Shown here in pieces: positions 36,220 through 45,336 of a stretch of 64,000 bases of DNA. The notes below the pieces were generated by a model. The model searched no databases, was not told the origin of the DNA, and saw only the letters and a program-made list of their open reading frames with translations. Numbering within the stretch: the stretch's first letter is position 1; every line of letters starts with the position of its first letter. The position numbers and the translations under genes are program-made. Location: the NCBI GenBank assembly GCA_937860055.1, contig CALMBO010000018.1, positions 1 through 64,000 on the forward strand. The letters run 5' to 3'. Origin of the DNA: an uncultured Verrucomicrobiota bacterium (GTDB lineage: Bacteria > Verrucomicrobiota > Kiritimatiellia > CAIQIC01 > Lenti-01).

Positions 36220-37170
36220 TCAACCCGCGTTCCCGGCCTTCGTGTCCAGGCGCACGAGGTAGAGGGGCCGCCGCTTCCCCTCCTCGAAGATCCGGCTGAC
36301 ATACTGCCCCAGCATGCCGATGCTCAGCAACTGCACCCCGCCGAGGAATACCATCACCGCGATCAACGAGGCCCAGCCCTTCTCCAGGCTTTCCGGACGC
36401 ACCACGGCCAGCGCCATCACATACAGCACCCACAGGACGGCCACCGCGCAGACCAGCAGCCCCAGCACCGCGATCCACCGCAGCGGCGACGCCGAAAACG
36501 ACGTGATCGCGTCGAACGCCAGACGCGCGCTCTTCCACACCGGATATTTCGTCTCCCCCGCCAGCCGCGCCGCGCGGTCGTATTCCACCGCCGCCTGCCG
36601 GAACCCCACCCAGCACGTCAGGCCGCGCATGAACCGGTGCAGCTCGCGGATCTCCTTCAGCGCGTCCACCACGCAGCGGTCCACCAGCCGGAAATCGCCC
36701 GCATCCATCGGCACGTTCACCTTCGCCAGGCGGCGGAACACGCGGTAGAACGAGGCCGCCAGGAATTTCTTCGTCCAGGTCTCCCCCGCGCGGCTCCGGC
36801 GGATGGCATACACGACGTCGTGGCCCTCGCGCCACTTGTCGATCAGCGCGGGGATCGTTTCCGGCGGGTCCTGCAGATCCGCGTCCATCACCACCACCGC
36901 GTCCCCGTCCGCGCGGTCCAATCCCGCCGTGATCGCCAGCTGGTGCCCGAAATTGCGCGACAACCGCAGCACCCTCACATGGCGGTTCTGCTTCGACTGC
37001 TCCACCGCCCACTCCGCGGAGCCGTCCGTGCTCCCGTCGTCCACCAGCAGCAGCTCCCAGTCCTCCGCCCGCCCCGCGAACACCGCCGACACCCGCTCCA
37101 GCAACACCGGCAGGTTTTCCTTCTCGTTCAGGAACGGCACCACGATCGTGATCTTTTTCGGACTGCTCAT
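36220..37170 (-). CDS. Family 2 glycosyltransferase, polyprenyl-phosphate type (GtrB-like)
   Basis: The protein has 316 residues. The GT-A motifs ITIVVPFLNEKENLPVLL, LLVDDGSTDGS, VVVMDADLQDPPETIPALID and VYAIRRSRAGET are followed by two C-terminal membrane helices (IAVLGLLVCAVAVLWVLYVMAL and LIAVMVFLGGVQLLSIGMLGQYVSRI). It is clearly homologous to the 33185-34126 product, so the locus holds two GT2/GT-C pairs in tandem. I chose the ATG at 37170 (MSSPKK), where family homology begins; the frame reaches 37203. Confidence 0.9.
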   Translation of the reverse strand: MSSPKKITIVVPFLNEKENLPVLLERVSAVFAGRAEDWELLLVDDGSTDGSAEWAVEQSKQNRHVRVLRLSRNFGHQLAITAGLDRADGDAVVVMDADLQDPPETIPALIDKWREGHDVVYAIRRSRAGETWTKKFLAASFYRVFRRLAKVNVPMDAGDFRLVDRCVVDALKEIRELHRFMRGLTCWVGFRQAAVEYDRAARLAGETKYPVWKSARLAFDAITSFSASPLRWIAVLGLLVCAVAVLWVLYVMALAVVRPESLEKGWASLIAVMVFLGGVQLLSIGMLGQYVSRIFEEGKRRPLYLVRLDTKAGNAG

Positions 37171-37402
37171 GATGCGGCATCCTACCCGACCCCCTGCCGG
37201 CAATCAATCGGCAAGAATGCCATTTCCTTGCCCATTTGGACAAAATGTCGCAGGCTCACCGGGCGATTTGTCGCAACAGTATCCCACCTTTTCGAAATCG
37301 ACGGCAAACGGTTTTTGCATTCGACCCGCAGAACCGGCGATTTTTCTCCGATTTTTGCATCTTTCCCGGACTTGGCATGCGGCCTGCTCCATGGAAGTCG
37401 CC

Positions 37403-38089
37403 ATGACAGACAACGCCAACCATCCAGTTCCGGCCCCGACGGGAGAGCGAAAGTTGCTCCGATGGATCTTGGTTTTGCAGGTCGTCATTCTGGCCTGGCT
37501 GGCCAAGAACCATCTTGACGGGGCATTCAACCGCAGCAACCACAACCCACCTGCGGTCGCAACCCAACCGGACACTCCCCCCTCCTTGGAGCCATCCGCA
37601 CAACCGAATGCCCCGTCACCTTTTTCCCTGCTCCCCCCTCTCGCGGTCTTCCAGCGGCCCGCTCCTGTCCCGCGCTTCCGCCATCCCGCCAACCAGATCC
37701 GCGATGAAATGGAACGCATGATGGCCGAAGCCAACCGCGCCTTCGCCGACTTCGATTCCTTCTTCGGCCCCGATGACGCCTGGGCCGCCCTCCCCGCTTC
37801 CCCCGCCATGAATTTGCGCGAAACGGACGGCGCCTACGAGCTCTCCCTCGCCATGGCCGATGCCGACCCCTCCCATCTCGATGTCCGACTCGACGGGCGC
37901 CTGCTCAGCGTCTCCTCGCATCAAGACACCCGGACTCCGCACACGTCCTCCTCGCAGAGCTTCAGCTCTCGCGTGTTGCTGCCGGGCCCCGTCGATCCGG
38001 ACGCCTCTTTGCTGGTCACCAACGAAAACAACCGCATCTGCATCCGCATCCCCAAGCCGGCCGCCGCCACCGCGGCCCGCAAACCCTGA
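37403..38089 (+). CDS. Membrane-anchored small heat-shock (Hsp20/alpha-crystallin)-like protein
   Basis: The protein has 228 residues. One transmembrane helix (WILVLQVVILAWLA, about residues 24-38) anchors it to the inner membrane. A Pro-rich linker follows, then a helix with ANQIRDEMERMMAEANRAFADF. Last comes a diverged alpha-crystallin domain (PAMNLRETDGAYELSLAMADADPSHLDVRLDGRLLSVSS, ending RICIRIPKP). The anchor is unusual for the family. It is the first gene of the MoxR/Bat operon, 25 nt before moxR, so an envelope quality-control role is plausible (inference). In-frame ATGs exist at 37391 and 37403; no strong ribosome-binding site decides between them. Confidence 0.7.
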   Translation: MTDNANHPVPAPTGERKLLRWILVLQVVILAWLAKNHLDGAFNRSNHNPPAVATQPDTPPSLEPSAQPNAPSPFSLLPPLAVFQRPAPVPRFRHPANQIRDEMERMMAEANRAFADFDSFFGPDDAWAALPASPAMNLRETDGAYELSLAMADADPSHLDVRLDGRLLSVSSHQDTRTPHTSSSQSFSSRVLLPGPVDPDASLLVTNENNRICIRIPKPAAATAARKP

Positions 38090-38114
38090 TCCAAACGCGC
38101 AGAAGGAGCCCCCC

Positions 38115-39106
<992 letters not shown>

Positions 39107-39110
<4 letters not shown>

Positions 39111-39172
39111 CCACTTTCGTTCTCTTCCTGCTCCTGATCCTGCTCAAACTGACCATCGGAATCTCGTCCTGA
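39107..39172 (+). CDS. Possible 21-residue single-span membrane peptide
   Basis: ATG at 39107 overlaps the moxR stop (ATGA) and encodes MTTFVLFLLLILLKLTIGISS before a TGA. Nearly the whole peptide is one hydrophobic helix. Translational coupling to moxR is plausible, and the next gene starts 35 nt later. It could equally be a chance ORF; no homologue can be checked here. Confidence 0.3.
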
Positions 39173-39173
39173 C

Positions 39174-39201
39174 CTCTGAACTCTGAACCCTGACCCCTGG
39201 A
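39174..39201 (+). repeat. 28-nt tract of four heptamers (CTCTGAA/CCCTGAC type)
   Basis: Four successive 7-mers CTCTGAA, CTCTGAA, CCCTGAC and CCCTGGA fill the space just before the DUF58 gene start. Length and architecture match the two CATTCTT tracts at 40235 and 47254, although the sequence differs. Confidence 0.7.
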
Positions 39202-39207
39202 CCTCGA

Positions 39208-40083
39208 ATGATCCCGCGCGAGACATTGAAAAAAATCCGGCGAATCGAGATCCGCACCCGGCGCTCGGTCAACGACGTCTTCGCGGGCCGCTACCATTCC
39301 GTCTTCAAGGGCCAGGGCATGGAGTTCCAGGAGGTCCGCGAATACGTCCCCGGCGACGACATCCGCTCCATCGACTGGAACGTCACCGCCCGCACCGGCT
39401 CCCCCCACGTCAAGAAATTCACCGAGGAGCGCGAGCTCACTGTCATGCTCCTCGTGGATATCTCCGCCTCCAACCGCTTCGGCTCCACCGCGCAGCTCAA
39501 GCGCGATCTCGCCGCCGAAATCGCCGCCGTCCTCGCCTTCTCGGCCATCACGAACCACGACCGCGTCGGCCTGATCCTTTTCTCCGACCGCGTGGAAAAG
39601 CACGTCCCGCCCGCCAAGGGCCCCACCCACGTCCTGCGCGTCATCTCCGAAATCCTCAACGCCAAGCCCACCTCGCCCAGGACCGACCTCGAACCCGCAC
39701 TCCGCTACCTCAACCACGTTGTCCGCCGCCGTTCCGTCGCGTTCCTCATCTCCGACTTCATCGCCCCGCCCTGCGAACACCTCCTGCGCGTCACCGCCCG
39801 CCGCCACGACCTCGTCAGTCTCGTCGTCGGCGACAAGCGCGAAAGCGCCCTCCCCGCCGTCGGCCTCGTGGACTTCGAGGACGCCGAAACCGGCCAGCGC
39901 ATCGTGCTCGACACCTCCCACGCCCCGACCCGCCGCGCCCTCCTCGCCCGCCACACCGAGCGCCGCCAGGCCCTCCTGCGCACCCTCGCCCGCGCCCGCT
40001 CCGACGCCATCGAACTCAACGCCGGCGAACCCTACGGCCGCGAACTCGTCCGCTTCTTCCGCGCCCGGGAGAAACGCCGGTGA
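39208..40083 (+). CDS. DUF58 VWA-like protein of the Bat operon
   Basis: This 291-residue cytoplasmic protein has the DUF58 core motif FQEVREYVPGDDIRSIDWNVTARTGSPHVKKF, followed by a VWA-type domain with LLVDISASNRFG (MIDAS-like DxSxS) and RSVAFLISDF. DUF58 proteins are standard partners of MoxR ATPases. No signal peptide was seen. The stop overlaps the GTG at 40080 that opens the next frame. Confidence 0.93.
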   Translation: MIPRETLKKIRRIEIRTRRSVNDVFAGRYHSVFKGQGMEFQEVREYVPGDDIRSIDWNVTARTGSPHVKKFTEERELTVMLLVDISASNRFGSTAQLKRDLAAEIAAVLAFSAITNHDRVGLILFSDRVEKHVPPAKGPTHVLRVISEILNAKPTSPRTDLEPALRYLNHVVRRRSVAFLISDFIAPPCEHLLRVTARRHDLVSLVVGDKRESALPAVGLVDFEDAETGQRIVLDTSHAPTRRALLARHTERRQALLRTLARARSDAIELNAGEPYGRELVRFFRAREKRR

Positions 40084-41216
40084 AAACCTGCCCCCCCATG
40101 CGGCGGGAGGGCGCCGCCCGCGGTTTTTCCACACAATGGAAAAACTTTTCGCCGTTTTTCCACGCAATGGAAAAACTTTGGGTGGTTTTTCCACACGGTG
40201 GAAAAAAGTTTTCCACACGGTGGAAAACTTCCGCCATTCTTCATTCTTCATTCTTCATTCTTAATTTCGCCCTTTGGTCGGGCTGCTCCAAGCCCGCCCC
40301 GCCGCCGCCGGAACTCCCCGCCGGCCAGTATTTCTCCGTCTCCGCCTCGATCTCCACCAACCAGATCCGCATCGGCGACCCCGTCGATGTCACCCTGACC
40401 GCCCTGCACCGCGACGGCACCACCGTCGGCTTCCCCAACCCCGCCAGCGGCAAGGATGTCGTCGTCCGTGACGCCAAGACCGAAACCGAAACCTTCCCCA
40501 ACGGCCTGCTCCGCACCGTCCAGAAACTGCGCCTGACCTCGCTGACCGTCACCAACCACGTCATCGGCGAAAAGGCCTCGATCCTGCTTTCCACCCCCGC
40601 CGGCGTGCAAACCAACGCCTACCCGTTCCTTTCGCTCGAAGTCGTGTCTTCGCTCAAGCCCGGCGAGCAGGAGATCCGGCCCGCCAAGGGCGGCCTCGCG
40701 CATTGGCCGGCACCGCCCTCGCACTGGCTTTGGATCACGCTGGCCATTCTGGTTCTCCTCGCTGCCGCCTTCCTCGCGCTGCGCAAGTTCCTGACCACCC
40801 CGCGCACCTTCCTGCACCTGCCGCCGCCCGTCCCGCCGCACCAGATCGCGCTCGACGCCCTCGCCGACCTGCGCGCCAAGGGCTGGATCGAGGCGCTCCA
40901 GATCGAGCCCTTCTACGTCGCGCTCTCCGGCATCGTCCGCCGCTACCTCGAAGGCCGCTTCGGCCTCCGTGCGCCTGAACGCACCACCGAGGAATTCATC
41001 CGCGATGCCCTGTCCTCCAAAAAACTGTCCGACGCCCACCGCGACCTCGTCGCCGGCTTCCTCGAGCAAAGCGATCTCGTGAAGTTCGCCCGCCACGCCC
41101 CCGGTCCATCGGACATGCACAACGCCCTCGACTCCGCCGAACGCCTCGTCCGCGAAACCATGCCCGTGGAAGCCGTGCCCCAACCCGAACCCGCCAGCCG
41201 AAAGGAATCGCCATGA
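40080..41216 (+). CDS. Membrane lipoprotein of the Bat operon (BatD/DUF4381-like)
   Basis: The mature part (from Cys69) has an N-terminal beta-domain (GQYFSVSASISTNQIRIGDPVDVTLTAL), a transmembrane helix (WLWITLAILVLLAAAFLAL) and a cytoplasmic helical region (PPHQIALDALADLRAKGWIE to EQSDLVKFARHAPG), as in DUF4381/BatD-like proteins. ALWSGC is a lipobox. The start is unclear. The GTG at 40080 is coupled to the DUF58 stop but would translate the palindrome cassette. The ATG at 40167 gives 350 residues but also lies in the cassette. The hydrophobic signal (ILHSSFFILNFALWSGC) is encoded mostly by the CATTCTT repeat tract. Confidence 0.75.
   Translation: MKTCPPMRREGAARGFSTQWKNFSPFFHAMEKLWVVFPHGGKKFSTRWKTSAILHSSFFILNFALWSGCSKPAPPPPELPAGQYFSVSASISTNQIRIGDPVDVTLTALHRDGTTVGFPNPASGKDVVVRDAKTETETFPNGLLRTVQKLRLTSLTVTNHVIGEKASILLSTPAGVQTNAYPFLSLEVVSSLKPGEQEIRPAKGGLAHWPAPPSHWLWITLAILVLLAAAFLALRKFLTTPRTFLHLPPPVPPHQIALDALADLRAKGWIEALQIEPFYVALSGIVRRYLEGRFGLRAPERTTEEFIRDALSSKKLSDAHRDLVAGFLEQSDLVKFARHAPGPSDMHNALDSAERLVRETMPVEAVPQPEPASRKESP
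40123..40228 (-). repeat. Palindrome cassette copy B: four TTTTTCCA-N5-TGGAAAAA units, inverted
   Basis: Palindromes start at 40123, 40154, 40185 and 40208; the first three have a 31-nt period and the last is the short form. Centres read CACAA, CGCAA and CACGG on the plus strand, so the cassette is the reverse complement of the one at 19876-19981, with the same 106-nt length and the same unit order. It begins 40 nt after the DUF58 stop, inside the open frame of the next gene. Confidence 0.9.
40235..40262 (+). repeat. 28-nt tract: CATTCTT x4
   Basis: Four exact CATTCTT heptamers lie directly after palindrome cassette B. In the frame of the lipoprotein gene they encode ILHSSFFIL, the core of the signal peptide. 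The same four heptamers recur at 47254-47281. Confidence 0.9.
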
Positions 41217-42481
41217 AAACATTCCGCGCCCCGGCCCTTGCGTTCCTTGGCCTCCTGTCTTCGGTGCTGGCCGGCGCGGCCGCCCCGGACTTCTCCCAGA
41301 CCGTCCGCGACTTCAGCGCCAACCGCCACCAGTTGATCCAAGACTTGTCCGCTCGGCTGAATCTGCCACTGCCGCCCGGGGTGGATGCCTTCTTCCAGGC
41401 GGCCGAGGCGGGCGATTGGGCGGCGGCCTCGAACCAGCTCGCGCAGCTCAAGGGGGCCGATTCGTGCCAGCCCGCCATCGCCCCTCTGGCAAACGAGCTC
41501 TGGGCGCCCGTCCACGAAACCTGGGGCCTCTACACGGTCTGGACCGGCCTGAAGGAAAATCCGGAACTGATGGTCCGGTTCACCGAACCGATTTTGGATT
41601 CCATGCCGGCCGGCAGCATCTATTTCGGCGGCACCGACGCCGGCCGCTTTGCCATCACCGCCGTCAACGCGCTGCGGGATCCCCCGCCCGTGTTCTGCCT
41701 CACCCAAAACGGCCTGGCTGACAACGCGTACATGGCCTATCTGCGTGCGACCTGCGGCGATCGAATCTGGCTGCCATCAAAGGAAGACAGCAATGCCGCA
41801 TTCCAGCAATATGTGGATGACGTGAAAGCCGGGCGCATCCCGGCCGGGGCCGACGTCATAATCAAGGACGGCAAGGTCCAGGTCCAGGGCGTTGCCGGCG
41901 TGATGATGATCAACGGCATCTTGTCCCGGATGATCTTCGACCGCAACAAGGCCGAACACCCCTTCTTCGTCGAGGAAAGCTATGTCCTGCCCTGGATGTA
42001 CCCCTATCTGGAGCCGGCGGGGCTGATCCTCAAGCTCAACCCCGAACCGTTGCCGGAACTGTCGCCGGAGGCCATTGCCCGCGACCGGCAGTTCTGGGAT
42101 GAAACGGAAGCCAAGCTCTTGGCCATGCCGGGATTTGCCGAGAACGCTGACGCCCGGAAGATGTTTTCCAAGCTGCGGACCGCCGGCGCGGGCGTGTATG
42201 AATACCGCAAGCTGAACACGGAGGCGGAAGCGGCCTATCGCCAGGCGATCCGCCTGTGTCCGACTTCGATCGAAACGAATTTCCGCCTGGCGGACATGCT
42301 CGTCACCCGCCAACGCCTGGACGAAGCCGTCCAGATCATGGAAGGTTTTCTCGTCCTGGACCCGCCCAAGGATCAGGCGGACCGAGCGGAAAAATACCTC
42401 TTGCAGTTGAAAGCCATCCAAAAACAAAACAACCGGCCGGAAGGCGCGGACAAGCCGCTCCCCGCCATGCAACCCGCATAA
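41213..42481 (+). CDS. Exported TPR protein inside the Bat operon
   Basis: The protein has 422 residues with a clear signal peptide (MKTFRAPALAFLGLLSSVLAGAAA). The central region includes PAGSIYFGGTDAGRFAITAVN, reminiscent of the extracytoplasmic part of some large TPR/glycosyltransferase proteins, and EESYVLPWMYPYLEPAGLILKL. The C-terminal ~110 residues contain TPR helices (AGVYEYRKLNTEAEAAYRQAIRLCP, then RLADMLVTRQRLDEAVQIM). The function is unknown. The start overlaps the previous stop (ATGA) and the stop overlaps the batA start (TAATG), so it is embedded in the operon although it is not a standard Bat component. Confidence 0.75.
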   Translation: MKTFRAPALAFLGLLSSVLAGAAAPDFSQTVRDFSANRHQLIQDLSARLNLPLPPGVDAFFQAAEAGDWAAASNQLAQLKGADSCQPAIAPLANELWAPVHETWGLYTVWTGLKENPELMVRFTEPILDSMPAGSIYFGGTDAGRFAITAVNALRDPPPVFCLTQNGLADNAYMAYLRATCGDRIWLPSKEDSNAAFQQYVDDVKAGRIPAGADVIIKDGKVQVQGVAGVMMINGILSRMIFDRNKAEHPFFVEESYVLPWMYPYLEPAGLILKLNPEPLPELSPEAIARDRQFWDETEAKLLAMPGFAENADARKMFSKLRTAGAGVYEYRKLNTEAEAAYRQAIRLCPTSIETNFRLADMLVTRQRLDEAVQIMEGFLVLDPPKDQADRAEKYLLQLKAIQKQNNRPEGADKPLPAMQPA

Positions 42482-43461
42482 TGATCGTCTTCCGTCATCC
42501 TCTGTTTCTGCTGCTCCTGCTGCTGGTTCCGGCGCTGGTCTGGCTGCGCTACTCCCGCCGCCGCCAGGCCCCGTTGACATTCTCCGACGGCGCCGCGCTC
42601 CTCGGCTTGCCCCGCTCGCCCTGGCTCGCCCTGCGCAAACTGCCTCCCGCCTTGTTCGCCGCCGGCCTCGTCTTCCTGATCGCCGCCGCCGCGCGCCCTC
42701 AGAAGGGCATGAGCGAGTCGCGCGTCGAAACCGAAGGCGTGGATATCGTCCTTGTCGTGGACACCTCCACTTCCATGCGCGCCGACGACTTCTCCACCGC
42801 CACCAAGCGCATGGACCGGCTCGATGCCGCCAAGTCCGTTCTCGCGCAGTTCATCCAGGCCCGGCCCGACGACCGCATGGGCATCGTCGCCTTCGCCGCC
42901 ATGCCCTACACCATCGCCCCCCTCACCACCGACCATGCCTGGCTCATGCTTCAGATGGACCGCCTCCAGACCGGCATGCTCGAGGACGCCACCGCCATCG
43001 GCGATGCCATCGCCTCCGGCGTGAACCGCCTCCGCGATTCCAAGGCCAAATCCAAAATCGTGATCCTTCTCACCGACGGCATCAACAACCACGGGCGCAT
43101 GACCCCGCAGGACGCCGCGCAGGCCGCCGCCGCCCTCGGCATCAAGGTCTACACCATCGGTGCGGGCTCCGACCAGCCCCGCGCCACCGGCATCTTCGGT
43201 TTCGTCCAATCCGGCGCCGAGATCGACGAGGCCACGCTCCGGAAAATCGCTGAAACCACGAAGGCGAGGTATTTCCGCGCCACCGACCTTCGGAGTCTCG
43301 AAGAAACCTACCGGGCCATCGACGAGATGGAGAAGACGAAGATCGAGCTCGACCAGTACACGCGCTACGAGGAAAGGTTCGCGCCGTTCCTGCTTCTCGG
43401 CCTGGTTTGCCTGGCGCTGGAAACCCTGATGGGCTTCACCCGTCTCGGGAGGCTGCCATGA
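42481..43461 (+). CDS. batA: BatA: VWA-domain membrane protein
   Basis: The 326-residue protein has two N-terminal transmembrane helices (PLFLLLLLLVPALVWL and LPPALFAAGLVFLIAAA), a VWA domain with a complete metal-ion adhesion motif (VVDTSTSM, then a later LLTDGINN), and a C-terminal helix (FLLLGLVCLALETLMG). This layout defines BatA/BatB. The Bat (Bacteroides aerotolerance) system is implicated in envelope stress. The VWA domain faces the periplasm by topology. TAATG coupling to the preceding gene fixes the ATG at 42481. Confidence 0.92.
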   Translation: MIVFRHPLFLLLLLLVPALVWLRYSRRRQAPLTFSDGAALLGLPRSPWLALRKLPPALFAAGLVFLIAAAARPQKGMSESRVETEGVDIVLVVDTSTSMRADDFSTATKRMDRLDAAKSVLAQFIQARPDDRMGIVAFAAMPYTIAPLTTDHAWLMLQMDRLQTGMLEDATAIGDAIASGVNRLRDSKAKSKIVILLTDGINNHGRMTPQDAAQAAAALGIKVYTIGAGSDQPRATGIFGFVQSGAEIDEATLRKIAETTKARYFRATDLRSLEETYRAIDEMEKTKIELDQYTRYEERFAPFLLLGLVCLALETLMGFTRLGRLP

Positions 43462-44471
43462 AGTGGGGACAACCCGAACTCCTGTATTGGCTGCTGCTGG
43501 CGATCCCGCTGGCCTGGGCGCTGTTCGCGTTCCTGCGCCGCCGGCGCCGGGCCCTCGCGCAGCTTGTTGATCCGGCCATGCTCGGCGTCCTCGCCCCCGC
43601 ATGGAACCCGGCGCGGGCCGAGGCGCGCCTCGTTCTGCGCGTGCTCGCGCTGGCGCTTCTCGTGCTCGCCCTCGCCCGCCCGCAGTGGGGCTTCCACTGG
43701 GAAGAGGTCCGCCGCAAGGGCCTCGATCTGATGATTGTTCTCGACACCTCCCGCTCGATGATGGCCTCCGATATCAAGCCCTCGCGCCTCCAGCAGGCCA
43801 AATGGGGCATCCGCGACCTTCTGCGCAATCTGCGCGGCGACCGCGTCGGTCTCATTCCTTTTGCCGGGTCCTCCCTCCTCCAATGCCCCCTCACCATCGA
43901 CTACGCCGCCTTCACGATGACGCTCGATGATCTCTATTCCGGCATCATCCCGCGCGGCGGAACCGCCATCGAACAGGCCCTCCGCACCGCCATCGCCGCC
44001 TTCCCGACCGACGGCGCCGCCGACCGCGTCATCCTCCTCGTCACCGATGGCGAGGACCACGAAGGCGATCCGCTCGCCCTCCTGCCCGAGTTGAAAGAGA
44101 AAGGCATCCGCGTCTATACCATCGGCATCGGCACGCTCGAGGGCGAGATGGTTCCCGCCGGCGACGGCCAAGGCGCCTACTTCAAGGACCGCCAGGGCCA
44201 GATCGTCAAAACGGCCCTGAAGGAGGATGTCCTCCAGAAGCTCGCGCTGGGCACCGGCGGCACCTATGTCCGTTCCGCCCCCGGCGACACCGGCCTGGAA
44301 CGCGTCTTCAACGAAAGCATCACCAACCTCAAGCGTTCCGAGCAGGAAACGCGGACGGCCAGGATCTTCGAGGAGCGCTTTGTCTGGCCGCTCGCCGCCG
44401 CCCTCCTTCTGCTGGCGTGGGAAGCCCTGCTGTCCGACCGCCGGAAACCTGCCGGGGAGGCCGCCGCATGA
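43458..44471 (+). CDS. batB: BatB: VWA-domain membrane protein
   Basis: The protein has 337 residues and is homologous to BatA. It has N-terminal transmembrane helices (LLYWLLLAIPLAWALFAFL and LRVLALALLVLALARP), a VWA domain with VLDTSRSM and LLVTDGEDHEGD, and a C-terminal helix (PLAAALLLLAWEALL). ATGA overlaps at both ends show strict coupling with batA and batC. It probably forms a complex with BatA and the TPR proteins. Confidence 0.92.
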   Translation: MKWGQPELLYWLLLAIPLAWALFAFLRRRRRALAQLVDPAMLGVLAPAWNPARAEARLVLRVLALALLVLALARPQWGFHWEEVRRKGLDLMIVLDTSRSMMASDIKPSRLQQAKWGIRDLLRNLRGDRVGLIPFAGSSLLQCPLTIDYAAFTMTLDDLYSGIIPRGGTAIEQALRTAIAAFPTDGAADRVILLVTDGEDHEGDPLALLPELKEKGIRVYTIGIGTLEGEMVPAGDGQGAYFKDRQGQIVKTALKEDVLQKLALGTGGTYVRSAPGDTGLERVFNESITNLKRSEQETRTARIFEERFVWPLAAALLLLAWEALLSDRRKPAGEAAA

Positions 44472-45307
44472 AACGCCTTCTAGCCATCCTCGCCCTGGCG
44501 GCTCTTGCCGCCCTTTCCGCCCAGGCCGCCGAACCGGACGCAAGAAAATCGTTCGACGCCGGCCTCCGGGCCTTTGCCGCGAGCAATTATCCCGCCGCCA
44601 GCAATGCCTTCCTCGAGGCCGCCGCCGCCGCCCCGGCCGAAAAACTCGATCCCGCGGCCGCTTTCTACAACGCCGGCCTCGCGGCTTATGCCGCCGGCGA
44701 TTGGAAGGCCGCCGCCGATTCCTTCGCCCGCGCCGCTTCTGCCTCCGACCTCGCCCTCCAGTCCGAGGCCTACTACAACCGCGGCAACGCCCTTTTCCAC
44801 CAGACCGGCGGACCCGCCGCCGGGATGCAGTCCCTGCCACTGCCCGCCATGTCCACTCAGGAACTGGCCGGCGCGGAAGCCTCCATCGGCGAGGCCATCC
44901 AGATGTACGAAAACGCCATCGCTCTCGACCCGCAGGACGCCGACGCCAAGGCGAACTACGAACTCGCCGTCCTGAAGCAGCAGCAGATCCAGCAGCAGAA
45001 GCAGCAGCAACAGCAGGAACAGCAAAAGCAAGATCAACAGCAAAAGCAGGAGAAACAACCAGACCAGAAACAGGATCAACAGCAACAACAGCAAAAGCAA
45101 CAGGCGGAGCAGCAGCCCCAGCCTCAACCCGATCAGCAACGAGAACAGCCGCAGGAGGAGCAGATCCAGGAAGAAAAACCATCCGAAGAAATGACGCCCG
45201 AAGAGGCCGCGATGATGCTCGATGCGATGAAAGCGCAGGAGCAATCCCTGCGCGATCAGCTACATCCCTTCTTCGGGCGCCCCGTCCCCGTGGAAAAAGA
45301 CTGGTAG
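44468..45307 (+). CDS. batC: BatC: exported TPR protein with polyglutamine tract
   Basis: The protein has 279 residues. A signal peptide (MKRLLAILALAALAALSAQA) and TPR helices (DAGLRAFAASNYPAASNAFLEAA, then AAFYNAGLAAYAAGDWKAAADSF, then a third ending with MYENAIALDPQDADAKANYEL) are followed by ~65 residues dominated by Gln, Lys, Glu and Asp (nt ~44975-45175). The end is short and acidic. BatC normally pairs TPR repeats with charged low-complexity sequence. The ATG at 44468 overlaps the batB stop; an upstream GTG at 44417 is less likely. Confidence 0.9.
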   Translation: MKRLLAILALAALAALSAQAAEPDARKSFDAGLRAFAASNYPAASNAFLEAAAAAPAEKLDPAAAFYNAGLAAYAAGDWKAAADSFARAASASDLALQSEAYYNRGNALFHQTGGPAAGMQSLPLPAMSTQELAGAEASIGEAIQMYENAIALDPQDADAKANYELAVLKQQQIQQQKQQQQQEQQKQDQQQKQEKQPDQKQDQQQQQQKQQAEQQPQPQPDQQREQPQEEQIQEEKPSEEMTPEEAAMMLDAMKAQEQSLRDQLHPFFGRPVPVEKDW

Positions 45308-45336
45308 ATGCGCGCCGCCCCGCTAGAGTACGAATC

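Noticed and set aside
34208-37243. Single 1011-codon protein spanning the region of two glycosyltransferase genes
   Set aside because: The N-terminal 346 codons are out of frame with the clearly homologous GT2 gene 36220-37170. A good ribosome-binding site and GTG at 36205 define the shorter protein.
37373-37388. Sigma-54-like TGGCATG-N4-CTGCT sequence before the Hsp20-like gene
   Set aside because: GG-N10-GC spacing is right, but it would start transcription at or after the candidate start codons, so it is unlikely to be functional.
40235-40262. CRISPR-like array
   Set aside because: The 7-nt tandem tracts and the 31-nt palindromes have no unique spacers of CRISPR size and no cas genes are present.
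39910-40264. Several short ORFs made of repeated FPLCGK / FSIAWKN-type peptides at the palindrome cassettes
   Set aside because: These are translations of the palindromes in other frames, not genes. The repeats show no coding constraint.
44227-45336. Upstream extension of BatD across batB and batC
   Set aside because: It is a shadow of batB and batC in another frame. BatD homology begins only after 45337.
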